Below, piece after piece: positions 29,114-38,679 of a DNA stretch of 64,000 nucleotides. The notes beneath the pieces are model-generated. The model was not told where the DNA came from. It did no database searches and saw only the letters and a list, made by a program, of their open reading frames with translations. The DNA lies in NCBI RefSeq assembly GCF_014023275.1, contig NZ_CP054698.1:3038001-3102000 (forward strand), read 5' to 3'. The DNA is from Nostoc edaphicum CCNP1411. GTDB lineage: Bacteria; Cyanobacteriota; Cyanobacteriia; Cyanobacteriales; Nostocaceae. The translations under genes were made by a program, and so were the position numbers. Position 1 is the stretch's first letter, and the number at the start of each line of letters is the position of its first letter.

Positions 29114-29546
29114 TTAGACCCATCCATAATATTAATTTGGTGAAATGAAAATGCTGATTATGTCCAATTGTTTTGGTCTTCAATTACCAAAAATGGCCAA
29201 ATTACAGCCAAATTACAATTTAATTTGTTAATCGACAAAATCCACTGCTTATTTTACAACATTAAGTAGTTCAGATAATTAAGACTGACATAAAGACACC
29301 GAGAGAAGTCTGTAGCAATATCTCATAAGTAGGGTGCGCCGCTGAAACTACGGGAATGCCCAAGGCATGCAGTCTAAAGGTGACAAGTTCTCGCTTTTTC
29401 TTGGTGTATGATGCGATCGCACATGACCGTGTACTTACTCAATATATCTAGAAAACTCAGCCCCAAAACAGAAGGTGAAAATTTACAGGAATGCTAAGAA
29501 TAATTTGGTATCTTCATTAGTTATCCAAGCTTAATTATTATCTCTT
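29114..29546. other. non-coding divergent region
   Basis: A/T-rich region between divergent genes, with a short GTAGGGTGCGC repeat fragment near 29329. No gene is seen. It should contain both promoters. Confidence 0.5.
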
Positions 29547-30518
29547 ATGAATCGTTCCGCCTGTCTCATTTTCAATCCTGTTGCGGGTCAGGGCGACCCA
29601 GATATAGAACTAGCAGAAATTCGGTCAATATTAGAGCCAGATATTGACCTAGATATTTATCTCACAACTAAAGAAATCGACGCTGACCAACTGGCCTATG
29701 CAGCTGTAGAACGAGGGGTAGATGCAATCATTGCTTCGGGGGGAGATGGTACTCTCTCAGCAGCAGCGGCGGCCGTAGTTGGTACTGACATCCCATTTGG
29801 GATCATTTCCAGAGGCACAGCTAACGCTTTTGCCACAGCTTTAGGAATTCCTGACACGATCGCAGATGCCTGTAAAACAATTGTGGAAGGAGGAACCCGC
29901 CTTGTAGACGTAGCTTATTGCAACGATCAGCCAATGGTACTGTTAGTAGGTATTGGCTTTGAAGCTGAAACTGTAGAATTGGCAGACCGAGACTCCAAGA
30001 ATCGCTTTGGGATGATGGCCTACGTCTTGGCAGGAATCCAACAATTAAGAAACTTACATAACTTTGATGTTGAAATTGAAACTGAAGATAGGATAATTAA
30101 AACTAGTGCCTGTGCAGTAACGGTAGCAAATGCCGCGCCTCCCACTTCAGTTTTGGCTCAAGGCCCAGCAGGTCTAATTTATGATGATGGGTTACTAGAT
30201 TTAACAATTGTTGCTCCAGCTAACAAAGCAGGAGCGATCGCGGCGACATTTCATCTATTTCAAACGGCTTCTACAGGTAACGCTACAGAACGGAATGATA
30301 TTGGCTTCCTGCGAGCTAAACAGTTTAAAATTACGACTGAGCCACCACAAAAGGTTGTTCTAGATGGTGAAATCGTAGGCACAACACCAGTAGAAATAAA
30401 GTGTGTCCCGGCAGGCTTGCGAATTTTTGTGCCATTAGTAGAAGAAGTTGAGCCTACGGAAAAACTAGAGGGACTCCCTAATCTGACTATTGAAATGAAA
30501 AACACAGTAGAGGAGTGA
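29547..30518 (+). CDS. diacylglycerol/lipid kinase family protein (YegS-like)
   Basis: 323 residues of the DAGK_cat fold. The N-terminal SACLIFNPVAGQGDP is the N-P-x-x-G motif, and GGDGTLSAAAAAVVGTDIPF with GIISRGTANAFATALGIP is the nucleotide-binding core. The C-terminal domain ends with VVLDGEIVGTTPVEIKCVP, typical of YegS/DgkB-type lipid kinases. It probably phosphorylates a membrane lipid such as diacylglycerol or a related alcohol, and is soluble or peripheral. Its 3' end is followed by a heptamer repeat and then the metallophosphoesterase gene on the same strand (102 bp gap). Confidence 0.9.
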   Translation: MNRSACLIFNPVAGQGDPDIELAEIRSILEPDIDLDIYLTTKEIDADQLAYAAVERGVDAIIASGGDGTLSAAAAAVVGTDIPFGIISRGTANAFATALGIPDTIADACKTIVEGGTRLVDVAYCNDQPMVLLVGIGFEAETVELADRDSKNRFGMMAYVLAGIQQLRNLHNFDVEIETEDRIIKTSACAVTVANAAPPTSVLAQGPAGLIYDDGLLDLTIVAPANKAGAIAATFHLFQTASTGNATERNDIGFLRAKQFKITTEPPQKVVLDGEIVGTTPVEIKCVPAGLRIFVPLVEEVEPTEKLEGLPNLTIEMKNTVEE

Positions 30519-30620
30519 GGGCATGGGGCATGGGGAATTGGGCATTGGGGCAGAGAGGAAAGACTTGCTGCAACCTTGTTCCTCTGCTCCCCTTCAATTA
30601 AAATTCAGGAGTAGGTTGTA

Positions 30621-32171
30621 TTGAAACTTGTATCTGATCCAGCGATCGCTAAAAAAATTCGCAAAATGAATCAGCGGGTACGGTGGCAAGATCCGTTGAT
30701 CGTGGAACGGAACATCGACCAAACTCGGCTAGTGTTGGAGGATGGTCAAACAGACAATCCTGAATTCTCATTTTTAGTTGTAGGTGACAGTGGTTCCGGT
30801 AAACACCGGGGACACAATCCCCAGCGACAGGTAGCTGAACTCATGTTGCCTCATCACAACGAATCCCGCTTTATGCTGCATACCGGGGATGTGATCTATT
30901 TGGTGGGGTCGAGTGAATACTACCAGCAGAACTTCATCCAACCTTACCGAGAGTTTATCTTGGGCGGAGAGCATCCTAAACGGGTTGCTTATGACCAGAT
31001 GGTTTTTAAGCTGCCCATTTTACCTGTACCGGGAAATCACGATTACTATAACTTGCCGATTCTATTAAGCTTTGCGTCCTTAACAACATTACCCCTTCGT
31101 CGCCTATTGCGATCGCGCTTAGACCTAGATGTGGGCTTACATGGCTCAGGAACCGGTGACGCCTACGCACGGGCATTTCTCGATTATCTGAAGGCGTTTC
31201 AGCTTCCGGGAGAGTTAAATGATCATTTAGATCAGTACTACACAGCCAAGACAGATACAGGTCGTTGTATTTCATATCAACCTGGACAATTTACCCGTCT
31301 TCCCAATCGTTACTACACTTTTCGCTATGGCGGTATTGATTTCTTTGCCTTGGATTCTAATACATTTAACGATCCACCACCGCTGCCTAAAACCAAAGAA
31401 GGTGACGCCAATCGTAGACTCTTAGAAAAACGCCGTGAAGATTTTGAGCAAGAAAAGCTGGAAATAGTTGAAATCTCAGCCAAGCTTCGACCCGAAAACC
31501 CCAGCGAAGCCGATCAATTAGACGACTTCCACGCCAAACTGTCACAAATTGAAGAAATTATTGTTGATATCGATAAGCAACTAGCGACTAATAAAACAAC
31601 GCTGACTGATACTGAACAATTGGATTGGCTCAAGCAAAGATTAATTGAATCTTGGAATAATAGTGAAGTTAGGGGAAGGGTGATTTATTTCCATCATCCT
31701 CCCTATGTAACAGAGGCGACGAAGTGGCAACAAGCACAAACTCTGATTATTCGCGATCGCCTGCGTGAGGTACTGAATGCAGTAGCTAAAGAAATCGGTT
31801 CTTTAAATCAGGGGCGTCCTTTGGTCGATTTAGTAATAAACGGTCACGCACACTGCTTAGAACACCTGGAGACAATGGATACAGGACACGCTGATTCTCA
31901 TATCCACTGGATTGTTTGTGGTGGGAGTGGGTTTAGTTTGCGACGCCAGCGGATTGAGGGAGCAGATTTGATAGAGGACAATAGATTAGTGGCGCGATCG
32001 CATCTGTTCATCGGTCGCAACGGTCAAGGTTCTCAGAAACGGCGACCTTATTCAGGTTTACGTATTGACGTTAAAGGCGATGGACAGCCTAAGTTTATTG
32101 TCCGTCCTTTGGTTGCCGAATGGCATCAGCGGCAATGGCATAATCGTGAACTTGAGCCACTAATCATTTAA
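30621..32171 (+). CDS. calcineurin-like metallophosphoesterase
   Basis: 516 residues. Metal-binding motifs appear in order: FLVVGDSGSGKH (about 51-62, D-x-x variant), MLHTGDVIYLVG (about 85), PVPGNHDYYN (about 137), then YFHHPPYV (about 355) and VINGHAHCLEH (about 410). A charged helical insertion (about 265-325, coiled-coil-like, RRLLEKRREDFEQEKLEIVE) separates the N- and C-terminal halves of the active site and is unusual in length. No signal peptide. The start is TTG at 30621. The substrate is unknown. Confidence 0.9.
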   Translation: MKLVSDPAIAKKIRKMNQRVRWQDPLIVERNIDQTRLVLEDGQTDNPEFSFLVVGDSGSGKHRGHNPQRQVAELMLPHHNESRFMLHTGDVIYLVGSSEYYQQNFIQPYREFILGGEHPKRVAYDQMVFKLPILPVPGNHDYYNLPILLSFASLTTLPLRRLLRSRLDLDVGLHGSGTGDAYARAFLDYLKAFQLPGELNDHLDQYYTAKTDTGRCISYQPGQFTRLPNRYYTFRYGGIDFFALDSNTFNDPPPLPKTKEGDANRRLLEKRREDFEQEKLEIVEISAKLRPENPSEADQLDDFHAKLSQIEEIIVDIDKQLATNKTTLTDTEQLDWLKQRLIESWNNSEVRGRVIYFHHPPYVTEATKWQQAQTLIIRDRLREVLNAVAKEIGSLNQGRPLVDLVINGHAHCLEHLETMDTGHADSHIHWIVCGGSGFSLRRQRIEGADLIEDNRLVARSHLFIGRNGQGSQKRRPYSGLRIDVKGDGQPKFIVRPLVAEWHQRQWHNRELEPLII

Positions 32172-32283
32172 AAAATGGGCATTGGGCATTGGGCATTGGG
32201 CATTGGGGAAAGACTTACGACTTACTACTTCTCCCCTGCTCCCCTGCTCCCCTGCTCCCTTGCCCCCTGCTCCCACTCTCTAC
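32172..32283. repeat. GGGCATT and CCCCTGCT tandem repeats
   Basis: Two low-complexity runs lie between convergent genes: GGGCATT units at 32176-32204 and CCCCTGCT-type units at 32232-32278. Confidence 0.8.
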
Positions 32284-33465
32284 TCACCGATCTACCGATC
32301 CCATCACAACATCAATACTTCCCAAGATGACGAAAATATCTGCTACTTTTTGACCTTTGATTAACTGAGGTAAAACTTGTAAATTATTGAAATCGGCTGG
32401 ACGAATTTTCCAACGCCAAGGGAAAATGCGATCGTCTCCAATAATATAGATTCCTAATTCTCCTCTTCCTGACTCTACACGGACATAATTTTCACCTTCA
32501 GGAATTTTAAATGTGGGTGCAACTTTTTTGGCAATGAATTGGTAATCAAACCCGTTCCACTCAGATTTATAACCTGCTACCAGACGTTGAGCTTCTAAAT
32601 TTTCGTATGCACCACCAGGTAATCCCTTAAGTGCTTGTTGAATAATCTTGACTGACTCACGCATTTCTCCAATTCTGACGATATACCTGGCAAAACAATC
32701 TCCTGCTGTATCCCATTGTATTTCCCAGTTAAAATCGTCATAGCATTCGTAGTGGTCAACCTTTCGTAAATCCCACTTCACCCCAGAAGCGCGTAACATC
32801 GGGCCAGAAATTCCCCAATTAATCGCATCTTCGCGACTTAAAACACCTACACCCTCAACTCGGCGGCGAAAAATGGGATTATTGGTAATTAGTCTTTCAT
32901 ACTCATCAATCTTTGGTGCAAAGTAGTTACAAAATTCTTCGCATTTATTCACCCAGCCGTAAGGAAGGTCAACAGCAACACCGCCGATGCGAAAATAATT
33001 ATTGTTGACCATTCGGTAGCCTGTAGCAGCTTCAAACAAATCGAGAATCATTTCGCGATCGCGCAAAGTGTAAAATATGGGAGTTTGTGCGCCAGTATCT
33101 CCCACAAAAGGCCCCAACCACAGCAAATGGTTGACAATTCTGGCTAACTCCAGCATGATTACCCGAATATAGCTAGCACGTTTGGGGATAGAAACATTTG
33201 CCAGTTTCTCGACAGCATTTACCGTCACAGCTTCATTAAACATCCCGCCATAGTAGTCCCATCGGCTCACGTAAGGTACATACATAATATTGGTACGGTT
33301 TTCAGCAATCTTTTCCATACCTCGGTGCAGGTAGCCGATGACAGGTTCACAGTCCATCACATCTTCGCCATCCAAGGTGACAACAATCCGAAAGCACCCA
33401 TGCATAGAAGGATGATGGGGGCCAAAGTTAATCACCATTGGCTCAGTCTTGGTTTCAATTCTGCC
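32284..33465 (-). CDS. ndhH: NAD(P)H-quinone oxidoreductase subunit H
   Basis: 49-kDa-type subunit of the thylakoid NDH-1 complex, which passes electrons from ferredoxin to plastoquinone for cyclic flow and respiration. 393 residues from ATG 33465 ([20 protein letters not shown]). Conserved elements are [82 protein letters not shown] and the C-terminal [12 protein letters not shown]. Several positions differ from the usual cyanobacterial form ([29 protein letters not shown]), which raises the possibility of a second copy. A TTG at 33477 is an alternative start. Confidence 0.93.
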   Translation of the reverse strand, partial: GRIETKTEPMVINFGPHHPSMHGCFRIVVTLDGEDVMDCEPVIGYLHRGMEKIAENRTNIMYVPYVSRWDYYGGMFNEAVTVNAVEKLANVSIPKRASYIRVIMLELARIVNHLLWLGPFVGDTGAQTPIFYTLRDREMILDLFEAATGYRMVNNNYFRIGGVAVDLPYGWVNKCEEFCNYFAPKIDEYERLITNNPIFRRRVEGVGVLSREDAINWGISGPMLRASGVKWDLRKVDHYECYDDFNWEIQWDTAGDCFARYIVRIGEMRESVKIIQQALKGLPGGAYENLEAQRLVAGYKSEWNGFDYQFIAKKVAPTFKIPEGENYVRVESGRGELGIYIIGDDRIFPWRWKIRPADFNNLQVLPQLIKGQKVADIFVILGSIDVVMGSVDR

Positions 33466-33583
33466 CATAAATAACAAGTTTCCCTAATCTCTAATATTTC
33501 GGAATAAGATACTATTTTTGAAAATTTTAGAGAATTTACGGGCTGGAGTCTTGCAAAATCGTCCGATTTTTTGCAGATTTATC

Positions 33584-34480
33584 CTATCTTTGTTGAATAG
33601 CTTTAGGAGTTACACCCGTTAGTCGCTTACAGTGAAAATTTAGATGGCTTTGGCTAGTAAAACCAACTGCACCAGCAATTTCAGCTATTGTCATTTTTCC
33701 CTTCAGTAATAATTCCTGGGCACGTTTCACGCGACAGTAAATTATATATTTATGAGGAGTCATCCCCGTAGATTGTTTGAAAAGCTGGGAAAAATAATGG
33801 GAACTCATTGGTAGTAACGCCGCCAACTCTGCTAAACCTAAATTTTGGTCAAGATGTTCGTGAATGTAGTCTATAACTTGCTGTAATTGACGAGGTGTTA
33901 AAGCATTTTTATATGTTTTTAATATCGGTTTGCGCGTGGAATAGTGTTGCATCAGATGTACTGATAAGGCATTTACCATCGTCTCTGCGTAAAGACGGCT
34001 CCCTAGAGGATCGCTTTCCAAAATGCCTTTCAGTGCTAGCCCTATTTGATAAATTAGGGGATCGGGTGTGGCGAAGTGCGGCAAAAGTTGAATCTGTTTG
34101 GCATCTGCTGTTTCGTCAACTGCACAAGCAAAAATCTGTGGTTCAATAGCAAGTAAAATAAAGTCGCCTTCAGCATCCCAAGCTGCCTGATGCCCGACAT
34201 TAACGGGAGTAATAATAATATCACCTCCAACTACAGCGTCACGATGTTTGCGTCCATCCATTTTCCGTTCAGCATGAATTACCCGCGCTCCATGAGTAAA
34301 AATGATTAGAGAGTGCCACAGGGGAGTGGAAACTTCAGGAAACGCAGAAGCGGGTTGACACATGTATCCAAATGAAGCACCATGCCAACCTGCTTGAAGA
34401 CTTGTGAGAATTGGTAAACGTGGGAATAGCGGCAATAAATCATCTTCTTTAGTGATAACTAAGGGCTTTTCTTCTAACAT
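33584..34480 (-). CDS. AraC-family transcriptional regulator
   Basis: 298 residues. An N-terminal cupin-like sensor domain (about 30-180; HSLIIFTHGARVIHAERKM) is followed by a C-terminal double helix-turn-helix AraC DNA-binding domain (about 195-297: VIDYIHEHLDQNLGLAELAA, SSHYFSQLFKQSTGMTPHKY, VKRAQELLLKGKMTIAEIA, VGFTSQSHLNFHCKRLTGV). The effector is unknown. It is co-oriented with and 118 bp upstream of ndhH, so control of or cotranscription with that gene is possible but unproven. Confidence 0.92.
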   Translation of the reverse strand: MLEEKPLVITKEDDLLPLFPRLPILTSLQAGWHGASFGYMCQPASAFPEVSTPLWHSLIIFTHGARVIHAERKMDGRKHRDAVVGGDIIITPVNVGHQAAWDAEGDFILLAIEPQIFACAVDETADAKQIQLLPHFATPDPLIYQIGLALKGILESDPLGSRLYAETMVNALSVHLMQHYSTRKPILKTYKNALTPRQLQQVIDYIHEHLDQNLGLAELAALLPMSSHYFSQLFKQSTGMTPHKYIIYCRVKRAQELLLKGKMTIAEIAGAVGFTSQSHLNFHCKRLTGVTPKAIQQR

Positions 34481-34566
34481 GGGCTACCACAAGTTATTAC
34501 AAGCCCAATGTATCAAAAGCTAAAAAATTCTGATATATCAAATTAGGCTTTATTTGCCCATAAAAT

Positions 34567-34591
34567 TAGAGACGCAATTATTGCGTCTCTA
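34567..34591 (-). terminator. palindromic repeat / probable terminator of the 34650-35057 gene
   Basis: TAGAGACGCAA-TTA-TTGCGTCTCTA, an 11-bp perfect stem followed on the minus strand by ATTTTAT. It belongs to the TAGAGACGC palindrome family also seen at 45434-45453. Confidence 0.6.
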
Positions 34592-34649
34592 GAAACCACC
34601 TATTTAGCCTTTTTACGTGTAATTGCACCCAGCAAAAGGAAGTTGTTAA

Positions 34650-35057
34650 TTAAATGATTCCTGGGCCTCTACCGCGGCTGTCACCTTTTTCTGTTAACTT
34701 ACCTTCTTCGTCCTGATTAATTTCTCCGAGTTCTTCAACACGTTCTGCCGTATCTGCTGCTGCTTGTTTGCGTGCATCACCCGGTTCTTCGTAGTACATT
34801 TCCGGTTCAACTGCATAGTTGTTCAACAAACCTTCTTTATCTACGGTATAGCCGTCAGTGGTGCGTATACTGTCTGGATCAGTTTGATCGTCGGTAGCTA
34901 CATCTGCTTCGCCTTCTTCTGTGGGGAGTGTTTTGTACTTACCTCCCTCTCTTTCCATACGAGCAGCTGTTTCTGCTGGGATAATGCCGCGATCGTATGT
35001 ATCTACTTCTGCTCGATCAGATGAATCTGTACCTTTTTTAACTGCTTCATTAGCCAT
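34650..35057 (-). CDS. acidic hydrophilic protein, probably stress related
   Basis: 135 residues starting MANEAVKKGTDSSDRAEVDT, highly charged and Gly/Glu/Asp-rich with no hydrophobic core, ending KGDSRGRGPGII. The composition suggests an intrinsically disordered or LEA-like protein. It is not recognised as a defined family. It lies in a block of envelope and stress genes on the minus strand (34650-38039), which suggests a desiccation or osmotic-stress context as an inference. A palindromic terminator-like repeat follows. Confidence 0.7.
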   Translation of the reverse strand: MANEAVKKGTDSSDRAEVDTYDRGIIPAETAARMEREGGKYKTLPTEEGEADVATDDQTDPDSIRTTDGYTVDKEGLLNNYAVEPEMYYEEPGDARKQAAADTAERVEELGEINQDEEGKLTEKGDSRGRGPGII

Positions 35058-35479
35058 AATTTATGTCCTCGTTAAAGAATCTATTAAATAACTTCAAAAA
35101 CTAGATTAGGCTGTTTCTCATCTCAAAACTACTATCTTTAGAAGTGATTTAAGTTCAAAAATATATTGATTTTATCCATCTTCAGATGTATCTATAGGAC
35201 TAATCTTAAGTCCATCTCGATATTTGTCATTTACGCAATTTGAGTAGAATAAATATTTTGGCTAACTGGACACTAATCAGCACTATAACAATTCTAAATC
35301 ATTAGTAAAAAATTATATCCCCGACTTCTTTGAGAAGTCGGGGATATAGACACAGCGCATTTTCACAAATTAAATAGGATTGCTATATATAGCAATCCTA
35401 AATTCTTATTAACAAGAACCTCGACTTTTGTAAGAAGTCTGGGTTCTGAATCATGGAGCTAGCTTAATCATTTACAAAC
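35058..35479. repeat. non-coding region with three consecutive palindromes
   Basis: 35314-35348 is a perfect 16-bp stem with a 3-base loop (TATATCCCCGACTTCT then TTG then its complement). 35375-35400 is a perfect 26-bp palindrome around GCTATATATAGC. 35411-35444 is an imperfect hairpin (AGAACCTCGACTT...AAGTCTGGGTTCT). The first and third share the CGACTT/AAGTC core. They may terminate the CAAD gene transcript. No gene is present. Confidence 0.75.
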
Positions 35480-35914
35480 TTACTCGCCCACAAATTGGTT
35501 TTTCAGTAGTTGAATTTCATTGCCTAATTCTTGGCGAGTTGAAGACTTTAGGAGATAACGGAAAATAAACCAACTAGCGTAACCAATTCCAATTAACTCA
35601 AAAAACGGTGATAGTAGAGGAATATCATTGATTGCATCTAATACTGCTAGTACTACCTTAGCTGTAACAATCGCCGCTAAAATTAAAGCAACAGTTATTA
35701 GAGGCTGCTTGTAGTTTTGAAAAAAGTTACTTAAGTATTCGGGTAGTTGCTCCAAAAATTGAGTAATTTGTCTGCTAATTTGCTGCCATTGGGATTCCGG
35801 TTCCGTTGCTGGTGGTAACTTTGGCAAGTTTGCAGTATCAGCACCTTCAAGTGCTAACGTACCTTGTGAAAAGGAAGTCTTGATGGATTCACGTTGCTGT
35901 TGTTCGGTTTCCAT
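35480..35914 (-). CDS. CAAD-domain (CURT1-like) thylakoid membrane protein
   Basis: 144 residues. The N-terminal ~50 are polar. Two membrane helices (about 72-92 and 100-122: ITVALILAAIVTAKVVLAVL, FELIGIGYASWFIFRYLL) are bounded by an amphipathic helix and the tail RQELGNEIQLLKNQFVGE. This is the CAAD pattern, found appended to some cyanobacterial aminoacyl-tRNA synthetases and in CURT1 proteins that curve thylakoids. It is a free-standing copy, probably in the thylakoid membrane. Its exact role is unknown. Confidence 0.85.
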   Translation of the reverse strand: METEQQQRESIKTSFSQGTLALEGADTANLPKLPPATEPESQWQQISRQITQFLEQLPEYLSNFFQNYKQPLITVALILAAIVTAKVVLAVLDAINDIPLLSPFFELIGIGYASWFIFRYLLKSSTRQELGNEIQLLKNQFVGE

Positions 35915-36100
35915 AGTTTTTATTTTTGGTGACTACAAAAGTTTGTATAACTTAACTGATCATCAATAAATATAATTATTAAGGTCGTCAGTTGTCAATT
36001 CTTAGTGGTCAGTAATAAGTATAACTGACCACCAAGACTGAGTAAGAGCATCTAAATTTATTTTTGCCTACTTACTCAGTGGAATTTATTGTTAGGTGCT

Positions 36101-36559
36101 TCAGCTTTGTGGCGGAGCAACAACTGCTTTAACAACTACATTTTTGACGCCTTTAATTTCCTTAGACAAAGGCTCAATTTTAGCCAATTGCTCTTGATTA
36201 TTAACAGTTCCAGCTACAGTGACAGTCCCATCTTCTACTGCATTAACTGTTAGTTGACCATTAGGTATGTTAGCTTCCAATTTGGAGCGAACTTGACTTG
36301 CTAGATCGGCTGAGGCTCTGTCTGTATCTCCGCCAGTGGCATTATTGCGCTGTTCACGGGCACGAATATCAGCATCAAGTTGTCTTCTGCGAAGTTCACT
36401 TTGTGCGTCTTCTTTAGCAGCTTGTGTTGTTGCTGCTGTTGGAGCTTGTGCGGCTTCGTCTGGAGCTGGTGCAGTTACAGTTGTTTTGGCGGTATCTTGA
36501 CAAGCAGCAACACCAAAAACTAAAAGACTACTAATTAGGAAAGGAGTTAGCTTTTGCAT
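36101..36559 (-). CDS. BON-domain lipoprotein
   Basis: 152 residues. The signal peptide has a lipobox ending at Cys20 (LLVFGVAAC), so it is predicted to be a lipoprotein. A low-complexity linker rich in Ala/Thr/Gln (residues 25-80) precedes a single BON domain (about 85-148: LASQVRSKLEANIPNGQLTV, VEDGTVTVAGTVNNQEQLAK, VKNVVVKAVVAPPQS). BON domains bind membranes or peptidoglycan-associated partners and occur in osmotic-stress proteins. It lies between the CAAD and glycine-zipper genes on the same strand. Confidence 0.9.
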   Translation of the reverse strand: MQKLTPFLISSLLVFGVAACQDTAKTTVTAPAPDEAAQAPTAATTQAAKEDAQSELRRRQLDADIRAREQRNNATGGDTDRASADLASQVRSKLEANIPNGQLTVNAVEDGTVTVAGTVNNQEQLAKIEPLSKEIKGVKNVVVKAVVAPPQS

Positions 36560-36758
36560 ATGTTTAATTTTGGCTCAGAATTGATTGATGTTTACAGTAA
36601 AAGTGAGGAGCAAGTTTTTTAGTCAGGAGCAAGGTCTTTATCAAAAAGAATTTAGAATCCAGAACGAAAAAGCATTGTAATTTTTGTTTTTTTCATTCTT
36701 ATTCGACTTCTTGCTCCGATAATTTTGTGGAATTACTGTGAGTTACACCTACCTTGGG

Positions 36759-38039
36759 TTAGAGTACTTCATCACGACGGTCAACAATAACTACGGCAGG
36801 ATCGTTTCTATGAGGCTCTGTTGAGTAATTAGGACGAATGGGATCAATAACTGGTGAGTCACTATGGGTTACTCGCTCGGAACCTGGGCGATGTTCACTA
36901 ATTTCAGTGGCATCATAGATAGCAAATTCTTCAATACCTCGACGTTTGAGAATAGCTTCAGCTTGATGAATTTCAGCTTCTGTAGCATCGATAATTAGCA
37001 GGTAGTCACCTTTTTGGAAGCGTTCATTATATATTCGCGCCTTGTCTTCAGGAATTCCCAAGCCAACGAGTGCGCCAACAATACTCCCTGCGGCTGCACC
37101 AATAGCACCACCAGCCAATGTTGTGGCCAAAGCTGTTGCTACTGCGCCACCTGCAATCACAGGCCCAACTCCAGGAATTGCTAAAGTCCCAAGGCCAACT
37201 AATAAGCCAGTTAAACCGCCGACAACACCACCTGTAGCTGCTCCAGCTTTTGCGCCTTCGTCTGCTTTATTACCTGTACTAACGTTTCTGTCTACATCTA
37301 CGCCAGCGATCCCATGACCGTTTGTATCTTTGGCAATGATGGAAACTTTATTTAAGGGAAAACCCGCATCTCGCAATTCTGTAAGTGCTACTTCTGCATC
37401 TCGCCGATGAGAAAAGACTCCAATTGCACGTCTTGCAACACCACTATGAGCCGCAGTGGGGGTTGGAGCGACATAACCGGTGGTTGCATTTGTAGCATCT
37501 GGATGGTCGAAAATGCCAAATTCTTCTACACCCCGCTGATGTAAAATTGCTTCTGCTCTGAGAATTTCTGTATCTGTGCCATCGAGGATAACTAAATAAT
37601 GTCCTCGTCTCACACGTTCGTCGTAAACTCTGGCTCGTTCTTCAGGAATTCCTAAACCAATCAATGCACCAAGCAAGCTACCAGCTACTGCACCAATACC
37701 AGCACCAGCGAGAGTTGTAGCTAGGGTAGTTGCTGCGGCTCCAGCCAGCATAATTGGCCCAATTCCTGGAATTGCCAAAGTGCCAAGACCAACTAATAAG
37801 CCAGTTAATCCGCCCAAAGCACCACCTGTTGCTGCTCCGACTTTAGCACCTTCGTCAGATTTATCGCCGACGCGATCGCTCACTTCAGCCCCAGCAATAT
37901 CCTCTCTGTCTCCATCCTGCGTAATGACAGAGACTCTATTCATGTCAAAGCCAACTTTTTTTAATTCATGTAAGGCATGTTCTACATCTCTACGATTAGA
38001 AAATACGCCTACAGCACGTTTATGTACACCTACTACCAT
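36759..38039 (-). CDS. duplicated general-stress/glycine-zipper protein
   Basis: 426 residues made of two homologous halves (about 1-185 and 200-390). Each half starts with an alpha-beta module (RAVGVFSNRRDVEHALHELK; second copy RAIGVFSHRRDAEVALTELR) similar to the YflT/17M general stress domain. A glycine-zipper hydrophobic hairpin follows (GGLTGLLVGLGTLAIPGIGP and its repeat), then an ILDGTDTEILRAEAILHQRG-type module. The hairpins could insert in membranes. The tail (HRPGSERVTHSDSPVIDP) is polar. Roles in stress are inferred from the family and neighbours. Confidence 0.85.
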   Translation of the reverse strand: MVVGVHKRAVGVFSNRRDVEHALHELKKVGFDMNRVSVITQDGDREDIAGAEVSDRVGDKSDEGAKVGAATGGALGGLTGLLVGLGTLAIPGIGPIMLAGAAATTLATTLAGAGIGAVAGSLLGALIGLGIPEERARVYDERVRRGHYLVILDGTDTEILRAEAILHQRGVEEFGIFDHPDATNATTGYVAPTPTAAHSGVARRAIGVFSHRRDAEVALTELRDAGFPLNKVSIIAKDTNGHGIAGVDVDRNVSTGNKADEGAKAGAATGGVVGGLTGLLVGLGTLAIPGVGPVIAGGAVATALATTLAGGAIGAAAGSIVGALVGLGIPEDKARIYNERFQKGDYLLIIDATEAEIHQAEAILKRRGIEEFAIYDATEISEHRPGSERVTHSDSPVIDPIRPNYSTEPHRNDPAVVIVDRRDEVL

Positions 38040-38679
38040 TATCTTTTCTCCTCAGCAAAAATCAATTATTCACTAATTCATAGCTCGTAATAACCCTTAT
38101 TAATACATGTTTCTATTTCATTTTCATCAATCGCTTGGAATAATTTTTCTCTCTATCATTAGACATAGGTGGTTTTATCTAAATCAGTAAAAAAATATCA
38201 AGTATAAAATGGTTATTTGTTTTATAAAAGTTAGACATTAATTATTCTTCTTCTCAAAATTTTATTTAAAATTGATCCCAAAAATATTGTTTTCTACTGT
38301 TTGTTACATTAGCCAAACCATTTATATGCTGCCATATCCACAGATACATTTTTATAAAATTTGCTTCTTCCTAAAAATATATATTTAACAAAAATTTACA
38401 AGCGTAGATAGATTCTTCTATCTAATAAAAACAATAAAAATATTTATTTACTTAAATACAACTTCTGGCAAAGAAACCTATTACCTAAGAAAGTGCCAAC
38501 TTATCTAATTAATAATTAAGCTGAGAAATAAGCCATTTTGTAAATGGGTATTCATACCGTTTCTTTGTGAAGGTGCATATACATTTACCCTGCGATACTT
38601 TGGGGGACTACAGACGAGTCTTATTCTGTGCATCTTCAGACAGAATTGGTATTTAGTTGAGTGCAAGTGAGAAAATCCT
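38040..38679. other. A/T-rich non-coding region
   Basis: A 640-bp divergent region without a gene. It holds the second 27-bp dispersed repeat at 38554-38580 and must carry promoters for the stress protein and the 1040-residue protein. Confidence 0.5.
38554..38580 (-). repeat. 27-bp dispersed repeat, copy 2
   Basis: Begins ATACCGTTTCTTTGTGAAG. It is the complement of 13835-13861 with one mismatch. Confidence 0.75.
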
